A stretch of 64,000 bases of DNA, from NCBI RefSeq assembly GCF_047739745.1, contig NZ_JBLLVA010000012.1, positions 1 through 64,000 on the forward strand, given 5' to 3'. Position numbers and translations under genes: made by a program. Positions within the stretch are counted from its first letter, which is position 1. The number at the start of each line of letters is the position of its first letter. The notes below the pieces were generated by a model. That model had not been told where the DNA came from. It made no database searches and worked only from the letters and a program-made list of their open reading frames with translations. Positions 8,210-16,028 of this stretch are shown piece after piece. The stretch is from Pseudaminobacter sp047739745 (lineage in GTDB: Bacteria; Pseudomonadota; Alphaproteobacteria; Rhizobiales; Rhizobiaceae).

Positions 8210-9214
8210 ATGAATCAATCGTTGCGACAGGCAGATGCAATGAAGAAGCCGCTCTCACACACCAGCCTTGCAGCGTCTTCCGTTCCGGATGCCGCAGACA
8301 GGGTCGTCCAATCGGGACCGGGAATAGGCGAGGGCTGGGCTATCGCCCACCACGGCGAATTGCTGCAAGGCGTGTTCGAGAGTCACGATGGTCGACTTCA
8401 TCGTGGTCTTGTCACTTTGCCGATGCCGGCCTTGCAAACCCACGCAGTAGCGCACCTGGATGGCGCCTCCGATATCTACGTCGAGCCCCCCGATCGCCAC
8501 AAGGCTGCCCATGCTGCTTCAATTGTACTCGGCCATCTCGGTTGTCATGAAGGAGGGCGCCTCACGCTCGACAGCAGGATAGCTGTTGGGCACGGCTATG
8601 GGTCCTCTACCGCCGATGTGGTGGCCACGATCCGCGCGGTTGCTGCGGCCAAGGACGTAGCTTTGCCACGGCAGACAATTGCCGAGCTCGCAGTCCAGGC
8701 AGAAGGCGCCAGTGATGCCATTGTCTACGACGACCAAGCGATCTTGTTTGCCCACCGAGAGGGCTCGATACTCGAACATTTCGGGCCATCCCTCCCGCCG
8801 CTGCTCGTCGTTGGCTTAACAGAGCCGGGCGTAAAAGAAGTCAACACCTTGCGTTTTCCCCGTGCCCGCTATGGCAGTGAAGAAATACAGGTTTTCAAGG
8901 TGCTTAGGGGATTGATGCGGCGCGCTGTCGACCAACAGAACCCATGGCTTGCCGGGCGGGTAGCGACAGTAAGTGCGCATATCAATCAGCGCTACCTTCC
9001 CAAACCACAGCTGGCAGCGGTGCAGGAGATTGCTGAGCACCATCGCGCTTGCGGTGTCCAGGTTGCCCACAGCGGTACGGCAATGGGTATCCTGCTGGAC
9101 CCGGCAATGAGAAACGCGGCGCGGCGTGCTCGCGAAATTGCCCAAGCGGCAACAGCTATAGGACTTGAAGCTCATCAAATCTTCCTGATCAATGCCGAGA
9201 AGCCGAGCCGATGA
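8210..9214 (+). CDS. GHMP-family kinase, PduX-like (L-threonine kinase type)
   Basis: This is a GHMP small-molecule kinase. The ATP-binding glycine/serine loop GHGYGSSTADV matches the PduX variant of the family motif (G-x-G-x-x-SSTAD). The N-terminal HHGELLQG resembles the PduX CGELVQG, and AHSGTAMGILLD near the C-terminus matches motif 3. PduX makes O-phospho-L-threonine, and homoserine kinase is a cousin. The start is uncertain: ATG 8210 and ATG 8240 are both possible and neither has a strong ribosome binding site. It is translationally coupled (ATGA) to the PLP enzyme that follows, which suggests the phosphorylated amino acid is handed on. Serine or homoserine as substrate cannot be excluded. 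Confidence 0.8.
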   Translation: MNQSLRQADAMKKPLSHTSLAASSVPDAADRVVQSGPGIGEGWAIAHHGELLQGVFESHDGRLHRGLVTLPMPALQTHAVAHLDGASDIYVEPPDRHKAAHAASIVLGHLGCHEGGRLTLDSRIAVGHGYGSSTADVVATIRAVAAAKDVALPRQTIAELAVQAEGASDAIVYDDQAILFAHREGSILEHFGPSLPPLLVVGLTEPGVKEVNTLRFPRARYGSEEIQVFKVLRGLMRRAVDQQNPWLAGRVATVSAHINQRYLPKPQLAAVQEIAEHHRACGVQVAHSGTAMGILLDPAMRNAARRAREIAQAATAIGLEAHQIFLINAEKPSR

Positions 9215-10230
9215 GCTCTAACACTGAATACCTGCGCGCTTGCGAGAGTCCGCGGTTTGCCAAACTGGCGCCCAACCTGCATGCTGCCTGCTTTCATCTC
9301 ATGAAGCTTCAGCCTGCTCGCTACATTATCGAGCGGGCAGCCGCCTCGGGTCAGCTTGTACCGAGAGGGCGCATTGTCGAGACGACGTCGGGAACATTCG
9401 GGCTAGCCCTTGCCATGGTGGCTGCAACATTTGGCTACGATCTTACCCTGATCACTGCCTCAAGTTTGGTCGGTCCTTCCTTCATTCATCGCCTGGAAAA
9501 ACTTGGCGTCGAGGTAATCGTCACGAACGATATCCGAGGCGACGGCAATCAAGTTGGTCGCCTTGAGCGGCTTCGCGAAGTAATGGCCGCTCATCCGCAA
9601 TCCTACTGGCCGCAGCAGTATCACAATCCGGAGAACGCTTTGGCCTATGCGTCGTTTGCTGAGGAAATTGCGCGATCAATCGGCAGGGTAGACTACCTTG
9701 TCGGCTGCGTAGGATCAGGTGGGTCGCTGTGCGGTACGGGAGGATTTCTGCGGCACCTCTTTCCCACCTTGCAGGTAGTAGCAGTCGACACGCAGGGAAG
9801 CGTTCTTTTCGGGCAACGTGCACGCAAGCGCTTGTTGCGAGGGCTGGGCAACTCCATCCTACCCGCCAATCTCCGTCATCAGATCGTGGACGAGGTTCAT
9901 TGGGTCGGTGCGCTTCCTGCTTTTTGTGAGACCCATGCGCTCTATCGGACGCATGGCATCTTCATGGGCCCGACCAGTGGGGCGGCAGTCTTGGTCGCAA
10001 GGTGGGTTTCGGCAAGCCATCCCGAAGCCGTCACGCTGGCGATCCTTCCTGATGAAGGCCACCGCTACCTGGAGACAGTCTACAATGATGACTGGCTGGC
10101 CCGGGTGCCCGGCTGGCCGATGCGGCCACCGAAAAATCCTGTGACTCTCACGCGCATCCAGAACACTGGAGAAACGGATTGGACACGCTTTTTGTGGCGA
10201 CGTCGTTCACTGGGAAAGCTTGCACCTTAG
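9211..10230 (+). CDS. PLP-dependent enzyme of the cysteine synthase fold (type II)
   Basis: This is a 339-residue fold-type II PLP enzyme. The cofactor Lys is probably that in HLMKLQPARYII, the place of the SVKDR segment of cysteine synthases. ETTSGTFGLALA corresponds to the substrate loop (TSGNTG) with Asn replaced by Phe, and GCVGSGGSLCGTGG is the phosphate-binding glycine loop. The family does beta-elimination or beta-replacement on O-activated serine or threonine. The ATGA overlap with the kinase suggests an O-phospho amino acid as substrate. The altered TSGNTG loop argues against ordinary cysteine synthesis. Its 3' end overlaps the convergent threonine-synthase-like gene by 4 bp. Confidence 0.82.
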   Translation: MSSNTEYLRACESPRFAKLAPNLHAACFHLMKLQPARYIIERAAASGQLVPRGRIVETTSGTFGLALAMVAATFGYDLTLITASSLVGPSFIHRLEKLGVEVIVTNDIRGDGNQVGRLERLREVMAAHPQSYWPQQYHNPENALAYASFAEEIARSIGRVDYLVGCVGSGGSLCGTGGFLRHLFPTLQVVAVDTQGSVLFGQRARKRLLRGLGNSILPANLRHQIVDEVHWVGALPAFCETHALYRTHGIFMGPTSGAAVLVARWVSASHPEAVTLAILPDEGHRYLETVYNDDWLARVPGWPMRPPKNPVTLTRIQNTGETDWTRFLWRRRSLGKLAP

Positions 10231-11525
10231 ACAGGGTTCTCAAAGTGATTTCGTCGGTAAAGGCTCTCAAGCCAAGCCATGGCATCATGAACTGAAACAA
10301 ATGGCTTGGGGTCTGCCGCAGCTGCCTCAGCTGACCTATCAAGATCCTTCAACCCACTCGCAGTGACAATAGCAACCACCTTGTTCTCTCGTGCAATTAT
10401 TCCCCGCTGTTTTAAGGATGCGATAGCTGACAAGGGCGTTACAGATGCCAGTTCCGCCAGGATACCCTCGCGCCGAGCCAGCTCCTCTTGCAGGGCGATG
10501 AGGTGATTGTTGTCGACGCTCACTGCGACACCATTGGATGCCCGCAAGGCAGCTAAAGCCTGGTAGGTGCTACGTTTGGCACCAATCGATACGGCGAGCG
10601 TTTCGAATTTTGCCGGCGCCTCGACGATAACATCGGAGTCCACTTTCAGTGTCGCCCCTAGGGACCCATGCACCTCGGCAGCGACAAAGCGCGGCAAGGC
10701 GCTGATTTCACCCGCCTTCAGCAATTCAGCAAACCCTTGCCAGAGGCCGACGAGCGCGTCTCCATAACAAACCGGAAGCGCGCACCAATCGGGAGCAATA
10801 CCGCCAAGTTGCGCAACAAGTTCATAGGCAATGGTTTTGTAACCGGCGATGCCTGCGGGATGACTGCCGACTACCGGTTCGTGGAAAGGCGACGTGACGA
10901 ACCAGCCCAATTCCTGGCTGGCTTTTTGCAGCAGGGGCCATCTGTCGGCCTTGTTGGCGAGCGTCAGGACGGTTGCGCCGTATTTCCGGACCTGCGCCAG
11001 CATAGGGGTCCCGATGCCAGCAAAGGTGACGACGACGCAGTCGAGCCCTCCCTTGGCCGCGTAGGCCGCGAGCGAGGCACCCGCATTGCCCGACGAGGCC
11101 GTTGCAACAACCCGGGCACCAGACAGGCGCGCCATTGAGACGGCGACTGTCGAAAAACGATCCTTGTGAGACCACGTCGGATTCCTGCCCTCGTCCTTGA
11201 TGTAAAGCTGGTCCAGTCCGAATTCCTGCCCCAGTTGATCTGCTCTCAGCAGGGGTGTCAGTCCTTCGCCGAGGGAGATTGCCTTTTCGATCTCGCAGGG
11301 GAGCCTGTCGGCGTATCGCCAGAGCGAAGGCGTGTCGCCTCCCGGCAACCTCGTATCATCTGTCGAAATGACCTGCAGGTTTGATGCTGCGTCAGCAAAA
11401 CAATGTGGACAGCCGCGGGAATCGATGTGCACATCAAACGGGAACGACGTTCCACAGCGGATACAGACGTATAGATGGGCACGGCCGATTGCTACGCCTT
11501 CACAGGCTTTCCCAATTGCTGTCAT
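10227..11525 (-). CDS. Threonine synthase-like PLP enzyme with N-terminal zinc-ribbon
   Basis: This is a 432-residue fold-type II PLP enzyme of the threonine synthase group. Four cysteines in CIRC...CPHC near residues 21-42 form a zinc-ribbon, as in many archaeal-type threonine synthases. LGEGLTPLL, the PLP Lys in WSHKDR, and the TASSGNAGASLAAYAA loop are all clear. Threonine synthase turns O-phosphohomoserine into threonine; the family also includes enzymes acting on other phospho amino acids. Its presence beside a GHMP kinase could complete a homoserine-to-threonine module, or the pair could act on O-phosphothreonine. It is convergent with the cysteine-synthase-like gene and has its own promoter at 11526-11698. 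Confidence 0.85.
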   Translation of the reverse strand: MTAIGKACEGVAIGRAHLYVCIRCGTSFPFDVHIDSRGCPHCFADAASNLQVISTDDTRLPGGDTPSLWRYADRLPCEIEKAISLGEGLTPLLRADQLGQEFGLDQLYIKDEGRNPTWSHKDRFSTVAVSMARLSGARVVATASSGNAGASLAAYAAKGGLDCVVVTFAGIGTPMLAQVRKYGATVLTLANKADRWPLLQKASQELGWFVTSPFHEPVVGSHPAGIAGYKTIAYELVAQLGGIAPDWCALPVCYGDALVGLWQGFAELLKAGEISALPRFVAAEVHGSLGATLKVDSDVIVEAPAKFETLAVSIGAKRSTYQALAALRASNGVAVSVDNNHLIALQEELARREGILAELASVTPLSAIASLKQRGIIARENKVVAIVTASGLKDLDRSAEAAAADPKPFVSVHDAMAWLESLYRRNHFENPV

Positions 11526-11651
11526 GGATTGATTAACTTCCCCCGCTGGTCGGGATTCGCGTGTTGCGAACCAGCAGAGATCCTTGCTGCACGTTACGTT
11601 TAAACGTCTGCAATGAACCAGTCGCGGCTGGGCATGTCAATGTAAAATGTT

Positions 11652-11681
11652 CACTATAGTGTGTCGCATTAAAGTGTACAC
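11652..11681. promoter_or_regulatory. Two short palindromes upstream of the XRE gene
   Basis: CACTATAGTG (11652-11661) and GTGTACAC (11674-11681) lie 17-47 bp upstream of the XRE-type gene and about 130 bp upstream of the threonine-synthase-like gene on the other strand. Spacing and symmetry fit an autoregulated operator. No experimental support is possible from sequence alone. Confidence 0.4.
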
Positions 11682-11698
11682 GCCGCTGATTTGCCCTG

Positions 11699-11950
11699 AT
11701 GGGCATTCGCGCGATTGTAGGCTTCAACGTACCGAGATTGCGGCGTGAGCGGGGACTGTCCCAAGAGGAACTCTCCTTCCGTTCCGGCTTCACACGAGCA
11801 TATCTAAGTGGTCTTGAAGCTGGCCGTCGAAACCCGACGATCGATTCGCTTTCGAAACTAGCCCAGGCGCTGGACACCGAGATCGAAGAACTTATCCGAC
11901 CCCCGTTTGCCGAAGCGAACCAGAAAACGCGCAACGGAAACGGCGGTTAG
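11699..11950 (+). CDS. Small XRE-family helix-turn-helix regulator
   Basis: This is an 83-residue protein that is almost entirely one Cro/C1-type DNA-binding domain: LRRERGLSQEELSFRSG, then the recognition helix region RAYLSGLEAGRRNPTIDSL. It has no effector domain. It converges with another XRE protein and the two reading frames overlap by 4 bp at their stops. Paired XRE regulators of this kind are common next to quorum-sensing and transfer genes of rhizobial mobile elements. Whether it acts on the luxR/luxI genes downstream is unknown. Confidence 0.85.
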   Translation: MGIRAIVGFNVPRLRRERGLSQEELSFRSGFTRAYLSGLEAGRRNPTIDSLSKLAQALDTEIEELIRPPFAEANQKTRNGNGG

Positions 11951-12189
11951 TCCGCGCGCTTTTCACCTTTTACTTGCGTCGGAGGGTTGGCAATCAGGCG
12001 TTGGAAGTCGACTCCTAACGCCACTGCCAGGACTTCCACGGTGTCGATGGTTGGGGAATTCTGTTCTCTTTCCAGCTTGCCGACGTAGTTCCGATCAAGG
12101 CCAGCCAATCTTGCCAGCTTTTCCTGAGACAAGGCGGAGCGTTGGCGTAATAACCGAAGGTTTCGGGCGAATACGGATCTCATTTTCAT
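11947..12189 (-). CDS. Small XRE-family helix-turn-helix regulator
   Basis: This is an 80-residue single-domain Cro/C1-type regulator (LRLLRQRSALSQEKLARLAG, then RNYVGKLEREQNSPTIDTV). The start at 12189 (MKMRS) is chosen because the helix-turn-helix begins soon after; an in-frame ATG at 12225 would add 12 residues. It is read toward the other XRE gene and away from luxR, so its promoter region overlaps that of luxR (12190-12319). It could repress luxR. Confidence 0.85.
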   Translation of the reverse strand: MKMRSVFARNLRLLRQRSALSQEKLARLAGLDRNYVGKLEREQNSPTIDTVEVLAVALGVDFQRLIANPPTQVKGEKRAD

Positions 12190-12319
12190 GAGATAAGGCC
12201 GCCCAACGAATACTGTTTTCGCCACCTACTTTAGTAATCATTCGGATGCGGAACCCTTGTCCGACAAACAGGCACGGACCTATTGCTATCAGGATACAAA
12301 ATGGCCCGGCTCCGCATTG

Positions 12320-13045
12320 ATGAACGAGAATGAACTGCTTGGCATCCTGAAGACGGTTCGAGAGATCGACGACGCGACGGATATCGACAACATAGTCGCT
12401 ACGTTCTGTAATGCTTTGAAACGTTTTGGCCTTACCGCCTGCCTTGTCACCAACCTACCGCGCCCGTCTGATCGACGCTGGTACGAGCGGGTTATTTTCA
12501 ATGGTTGGCCAATCGATTGGTATGATCGTTACACATCACGCCAACACTACCGCTTCGACCCATGCGCGGCCAAATCCCGGAACACGGCTTATCCGTTCGT
12601 CTGGAATGACATCGTGCACTGTGATCTTGCACCGCCAGCCCGCCGCGTGATGGACGAGGCGGCCGAACTTGGCCTTCGCAACGGCATTTGCGTTCCCATC
12701 CACGCTCCTTTCAGGGAACCGGCGGTCGTAACGGCAGCGGGATTGTCTCCCGAACTCTCACCATCGTGCGTTCGGATGATAGCATTGCTTGCAAGGGAGG
12801 CGTTCCGGGCCGTCTCGCGGGTCGGCGAAGACACAGAAGACAACGCATCAATACTGTCAAAACGCGAGTGTGAAATCCTGCAGTGGACGGTTCTCGGCAA
12901 GACTGCCTGGGAAATTTCATGCATCTTGAACGTGTCCGAGCACACGATCGCCACTCACCTGCGCAATATACGGCGGAAGCTCGATACAGCCAATATTGCG
13001 CATGCTGTCGTCGAGGCGCTACGCCGGCAGTTGATACAGCTTTAG
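12320..13045 (+). CDS. LuxR-family quorum-sensing transcription factor
   Basis: This protein has a typical LuxR layout: an N-terminal autoinducer-binding domain (about residues 20-160) holding the conserved Trp/Tyr/Asp set (WPIDWYDRY, RFDPC, FVWND) and a C-terminal LuxR helix-turn-helix (LSKRECEILQWTVLGKTAWE, then VSEHTIATHLRNIRRKL). It should bind the acyl-homoserine lactone made by the luxI product downstream. ATG 12320 gives 241 residues, the usual length; a TTG at 12257 would add 21 residues. Neither start has a strong ribosome binding site. Confidence 0.92.
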   Translation: MNENELLGILKTVREIDDATDIDNIVATFCNALKRFGLTACLVTNLPRPSDRRWYERVIFNGWPIDWYDRYTSRQHYRFDPCAAKSRNTAYPFVWNDIVHCDLAPPARRVMDEAAELGLRNGICVPIHAPFREPAVVTAAGLSPELSPSCVRMIALLAREAFRAVSRVGEDTEDNASILSKRECEILQWTVLGKTAWEISCILNVSEHTIATHLRNIRRKLDTANIAHAVVEALRRQLIQL

Positions 13046-13213
13046 GCTCGCCGGAGATTGGACGGACGCCCGCTGGCGATCCGGCCCTGCAACGCATATG
13101 CTTCTCACCGACAAGGCGGCCGCCAAAATGGCGTTGCGTTAGCCCGGTGTGATCCAGAGCGATCGCCCTGAGCACGCTTCGGATAAGGTAGCGCTGAACT
13201 TCGATCGCAAGTC

Positions 13214-13236
13214 TTGGGCGGGGTGGACGCGCCCAA
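13214..13236. promoter_or_regulatory. Dyad in the luxR-luxI interval
   Basis: TTGGGCG and CGCCCAA form 7-base arms around a 9-base spacer, 114-136 bp upstream of the luxI start. A second weaker dyad, GGAGAA...TTCTCC, lies at 13245-13270. Either could be a lux-box-like site for the LuxR protein or a structure ending luxR transcription. The G+C-rich arms make the first a mediocre lux box. Confidence 0.25.
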
Positions 13237-13349
13237 CTTAGGAGGGAGAAGATCTGTAATTCTGTTCTCCGATTTGCGACGGACAATCCCAGAATCTCGG
13301 TATGGCCAACACGCTGCCCAGACAAGAAACATGGCTGCAGGAGCTTGCT

Positions 13350-13985
13350 ATGTTTCAAGTGCACATTGTCGACCAAAGCAACCAGACTGCTTACGCATCC
13401 TATATCGAGCAAATGTACCGGCTGCGATATGAGATTTATGTCAAGGAACGAGGCTGGCAGGAACTTGATCGCCCGGACAAACGGGAGATTGACGCCTTCG
13501 ACACCTCAGATGCTGTCTATCTTCTGGGAATTTTGCCTGGCAGAGGTGTGGTGGCAGGATCTCGTTTAGTCCCCACGATCAGTCCACATCTCCTGAATGA
13601 CGTTTTTCCGATGCTTGTCGAAGGAGAGGTTCCGCGCGCTTCGGATATCTTCGAATGGACCCGCATCTTTGTCGCGAAGGATTTTCGCGAACGAGGTCGG
13701 CCCAGCAAGGCGGCCGGAATGATGTATTGCGCCATTCTCGAGCACTGCTTGCGCAATAGCATTAGCCACGTGACGATTGTGTGCGAGCAATTCTGGGTAG
13801 CACGCCTGAGCGAACTCGGCTGGCGTCCTAAGCAACTTGGAAGGGCAGTCGAACGAGGCGGTGAGTCGTTAGTGGGGCTGATGGTAGAGATGTCTACTCA
13901 CGCGCTCGTCACGACCCGCAAGTTCTACACGATCAACCAATCCTGTCTGGCGGATCCAACAAACCCGTTCGCGTCAAAACCATAG
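13350..13985 (+). CDS. Acyl-homoserine-lactone synthase (LuxI family)
   Basis: This is a 211-residue autoinducer synthase. The invariant residues of LuxI enzymes are present: Arg and Trp in RLRYEIYVKERGW, Asp in EIDAFDT, Arg in GSRLVPT, and Glu/Arg in FEWTRIFV. It makes an acyl-homoserine lactone from S-adenosylmethionine and an acyl-ACP. Start 13350 is preferred over ATG 13302 because CAGGAG precedes it at 6 bases and because the protein then begins in the usual way (MFQVHIVD). The partner LuxR is encoded just upstream in the same direction. Confidence 0.94.
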   Translation: MFQVHIVDQSNQTAYASYIEQMYRLRYEIYVKERGWQELDRPDKREIDAFDTSDAVYLLGILPGRGVVAGSRLVPTISPHLLNDVFPMLVEGEVPRASDIFEWTRIFVAKDFRERGRPSKAAGMMYCAILEHCLRNSISHVTIVCEQFWVARLSELGWRPKQLGRAVERGGESLVGLMVEMSTHALVTTRKFYTINQSCLADPTNPFASKP

Positions 13986-13988
13986 AGT

Positions 13989-14399
13989 ATGGAGACCTGC
14001 TCGACAATGCAGTGTGCGGATACTTCAGTGTCCGCGGCAATGAGTTACGCGATAGAACGGCACCAGCGCTGCTCCTTGCGGCTCCATTCGCTGATGACCG
14101 GACCTGGCGTCGGGACTTCTTCCTTGAAGCGTTCGAGTATTCAAGTGGCCCGTGCATTTGAATACATGGCGCGCCGGCGCTTTGTGCGGCAGAAGGCGCT
14201 GGGATCGGCGGATGCGCTGCAGAAGGTCCTTTATTGCATGGCCTTGTCCATAGGAAGAGGCCAGATATTCACCTCTAGGGAGGTCGCAATTATTCAGCGC
14301 TCACTCGAAGGATTTGAGTGGTCTCTTAAGATTGATTTCAACGCTGACCGGCCCTCATATGTAAGCGTTCAACAGGTTGTCCATCCGAACTCTCCGTGA
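13989..14399 (+). CDS. Hypothetical protein downstream of luxI
   Basis: A 136-residue open frame starts 3 bp after the luxI stop in the same direction. I do not recognise a family. The C-terminal half (about residues 45-125) reads like a folded helical protein with alternating charge, while the N-terminal 40 residues look less ordered, so the true start may be later. The position suggests cotranscription with luxI. Confidence 0.45.
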   Translation: METCSTMQCADTSVSAAMSYAIERHQRCSLRLHSLMTGPGVGTSSLKRSSIQVARAFEYMARRRFVRQKALGSADALQKVLYCMALSIGRGQIFTSREVAIIQRSLEGFEWSLKIDFNADRPSYVSVQQVVHPNSP

Positions 14400-14681
14400 T
14401 TCTCGGCGGCTTGGGTGTGCGGCAGGTGATCAGTCGACAGAGGCCGATGGCGGCGCGCAAGCCGCAGCCCCTATGCGCAAACGGTGCGCAAACGTGGCGC
14501 CGTATGCCACTTCTCTCAAAATCAGGCCGTCGTCCGATGGTTCGGCAAGGACGGCGGGCTCGCCCGCGGGTAGCGCGACAACTCCGTAAATGCGAGTGTA
14601 GGTTCTAATTGGCGAGTGGACGTGAGCTGTGCACTGTGCATTTCGCTAGTTTTGGCCCATGAATCCGGAGATGGTCAATCA

Positions 14682-15374
14682 ATGAAACCGCTGATCCTGA
14701 TCGTCTCTCAGGATCCGGAGTTTTTCCTGATCTTCAGCCACATACTGGATGCAGACGGTTTTTCATGCGAACTGGCTGCACGATCAGCTGCCGGTCGGCT
14801 GTGTGCTGACAAAAAGCCTGTTGCGGTCATTGTGGATTGCCAAGCGGATGACGAGTCCGCCCCTGCGCTTTGCAAGCAATTGAAGCATGGCGAAGCAACT
14901 CGACACATATCGATTGCCGCATTGGTTGCGCCAAAAGCAGACATCCAACACCTTGAACTCCTCAAGGCCGGGATCGACGAATGCTTCATCCGGCCGTTCG
15001 CGCCGGCAAATTTGCTTTCCTATCTGCGAACAGCGAGGGCAACGAGCCGCAGCCAGACCGATGGCCCGGAAAGTCTCAATCACGACGGGCTTCAACTCGA
15101 TCTTGAAACCTATCGTGTCCGCTATGGCGATCGCGACATCCATCTGGCTCCAATCGAATTCAGGCTCTTGCGGCACTTGATGCGCTCACCGGGGAAAGTC
15201 TTCCACAGACAGGAACTGGTACAGGCTGCGTGGCCGGACAACCGGCAAGTGGACGCGCGCAGCGTCGATGTGCATGTCGCCAAACTGCGAAAGATGCTGA
15301 AGCAAGCCATGAATAAGGACCTGATCCGCACCGTGCGTTCAGCCGGATATGCTCTCGCCACAACTGACATGTGA
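14682..15374 (+). CDS. OmpR/PhoB-type response regulator with degenerate receiver
   Basis: This 230-residue protein has an N-terminal receiver fold (1-120) and a C-terminal winged helix of the OmpR/PhoB type (about 130-228; FRLLRHLMRSPGKVFHRQEL, RSVDVHVAKLRKML). The receiver keeps the Asp acceptor (VIVDCQ), but the acidic pocket reads SQD instead of E/D-D, the conserved Thr/Ser is replaced (ALVAP), and the Lys is an Arg (FIRPF). So it may not be phosphorylated normally. Start 14682 has GGAGA upstream. No histidine kinase is adjacent. Confidence 0.85.
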   Translation: MKPLILIVSQDPEFFLIFSHILDADGFSCELAARSAAGRLCADKKPVAVIVDCQADDESAPALCKQLKHGEATRHISIAALVAPKADIQHLELLKAGIDECFIRPFAPANLLSYLRTARATSRSQTDGPESLNHDGLQLDLETYRVRYGDRDIHLAPIEFRLLRHLMRSPGKVFHRQELVQAAWPDNRQVDARSVDVHVAKLRKMLKQAMNKDLIRTVRSAGYALATTDM

Positions 15375-15492
15375 AAAAGCGATCCCCGGTTATGGAGGCG
15401 CACCGTCCTGTGACAGTCCGGGCACTACCGAAATTGCGTGATTGCGATCGCTGCAAGCCGCGCAATCATGGCTGCCGATCAAAGAGGGGCTT

Positions 15493-15996
15493 GTGCCGCT
15501 TCAACTTAAATCGCTTACGATATGGGACAGCGCCGTCATAGCGGGGCTCATGTTGGACCATGTGCAAAGCCAGTTCGCTGGAGGGCCGCCAGCATCTGTT
15601 TTTCGGTCCCTTCAAAATGCCCGCTATCCTGACATGCAACATGCCTTTGCAATCGTGGAAGACGAGCAAGCTGTTGGCTTCTTCATTCTCAAGGAGCGCC
15701 TTGCCTTACCCGTTTGGGCAAGCGACGGTGCAATCACCATTCACAACTTCTCGATAGGCCAGCAATTCCAAGGCAACGGCTACGGTCGGCATGGATTGAT
15801 CTTGGCAACACAATGGTGCGCAGAAAACCGGCCGCGAGCAAATTATATGGAACTCGCGGTCAACCTGCGAAACGCTGCAGCCATCCGGCTTTATATGAGC
15901 GTTGGGTACGTGGACAGTGGCAGGCGCATTGAAGGGCCTTTGGGCGAGCTGGAGGTGTTAACGTACCCCTTGTATCGTGTCCGGACACCACAATAG
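15493..15996 (+). CDS. GNAT-family N-acetyltransferase
   Basis: This GNAT-fold acetyltransferase shows motif A (NFSIGQQFQGNGYGRHGL, the acetyl-CoA pyrophosphate loop Q/RxxGxG/A) and motif B (NLRNAAAIRLYMSVGYV). About 167 residues follow from GTG 15493, which lies behind GAGGGG; a TTG at 15442 is an in-frame alternative. The substrate is unknown. The tail resembles the spermidine/RimI-like group only in general layout. It is followed by the convergent doeB-like gene. Confidence 0.85.
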   Translation: MPLQLKSLTIWDSAVIAGLMLDHVQSQFAGGPPASVFRSLQNARYPDMQHAFAIVEDEQAVGFFILKERLALPVWASDGAITIHNFSIGQQFQGNGYGRHGLILATQWCAENRPRANYMELAVNLRNAAAIRLYMSVGYVDSGRRIEGPLGELEVLTYPLYRVRTPQ

Positions 15997-16028
15997 ACGT
16001 GAATCCAAAATCCAGTGCGATCGTTGAA

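Noticed and set aside
12711..13412. 233-codon minus-strand frame over luxR and luxI
   Set aside because: It lies wholly antisense to clear luxR/luxI coding sequence, is rich in Arg/Ser/Pro and has no ribosome binding site; a shadow.
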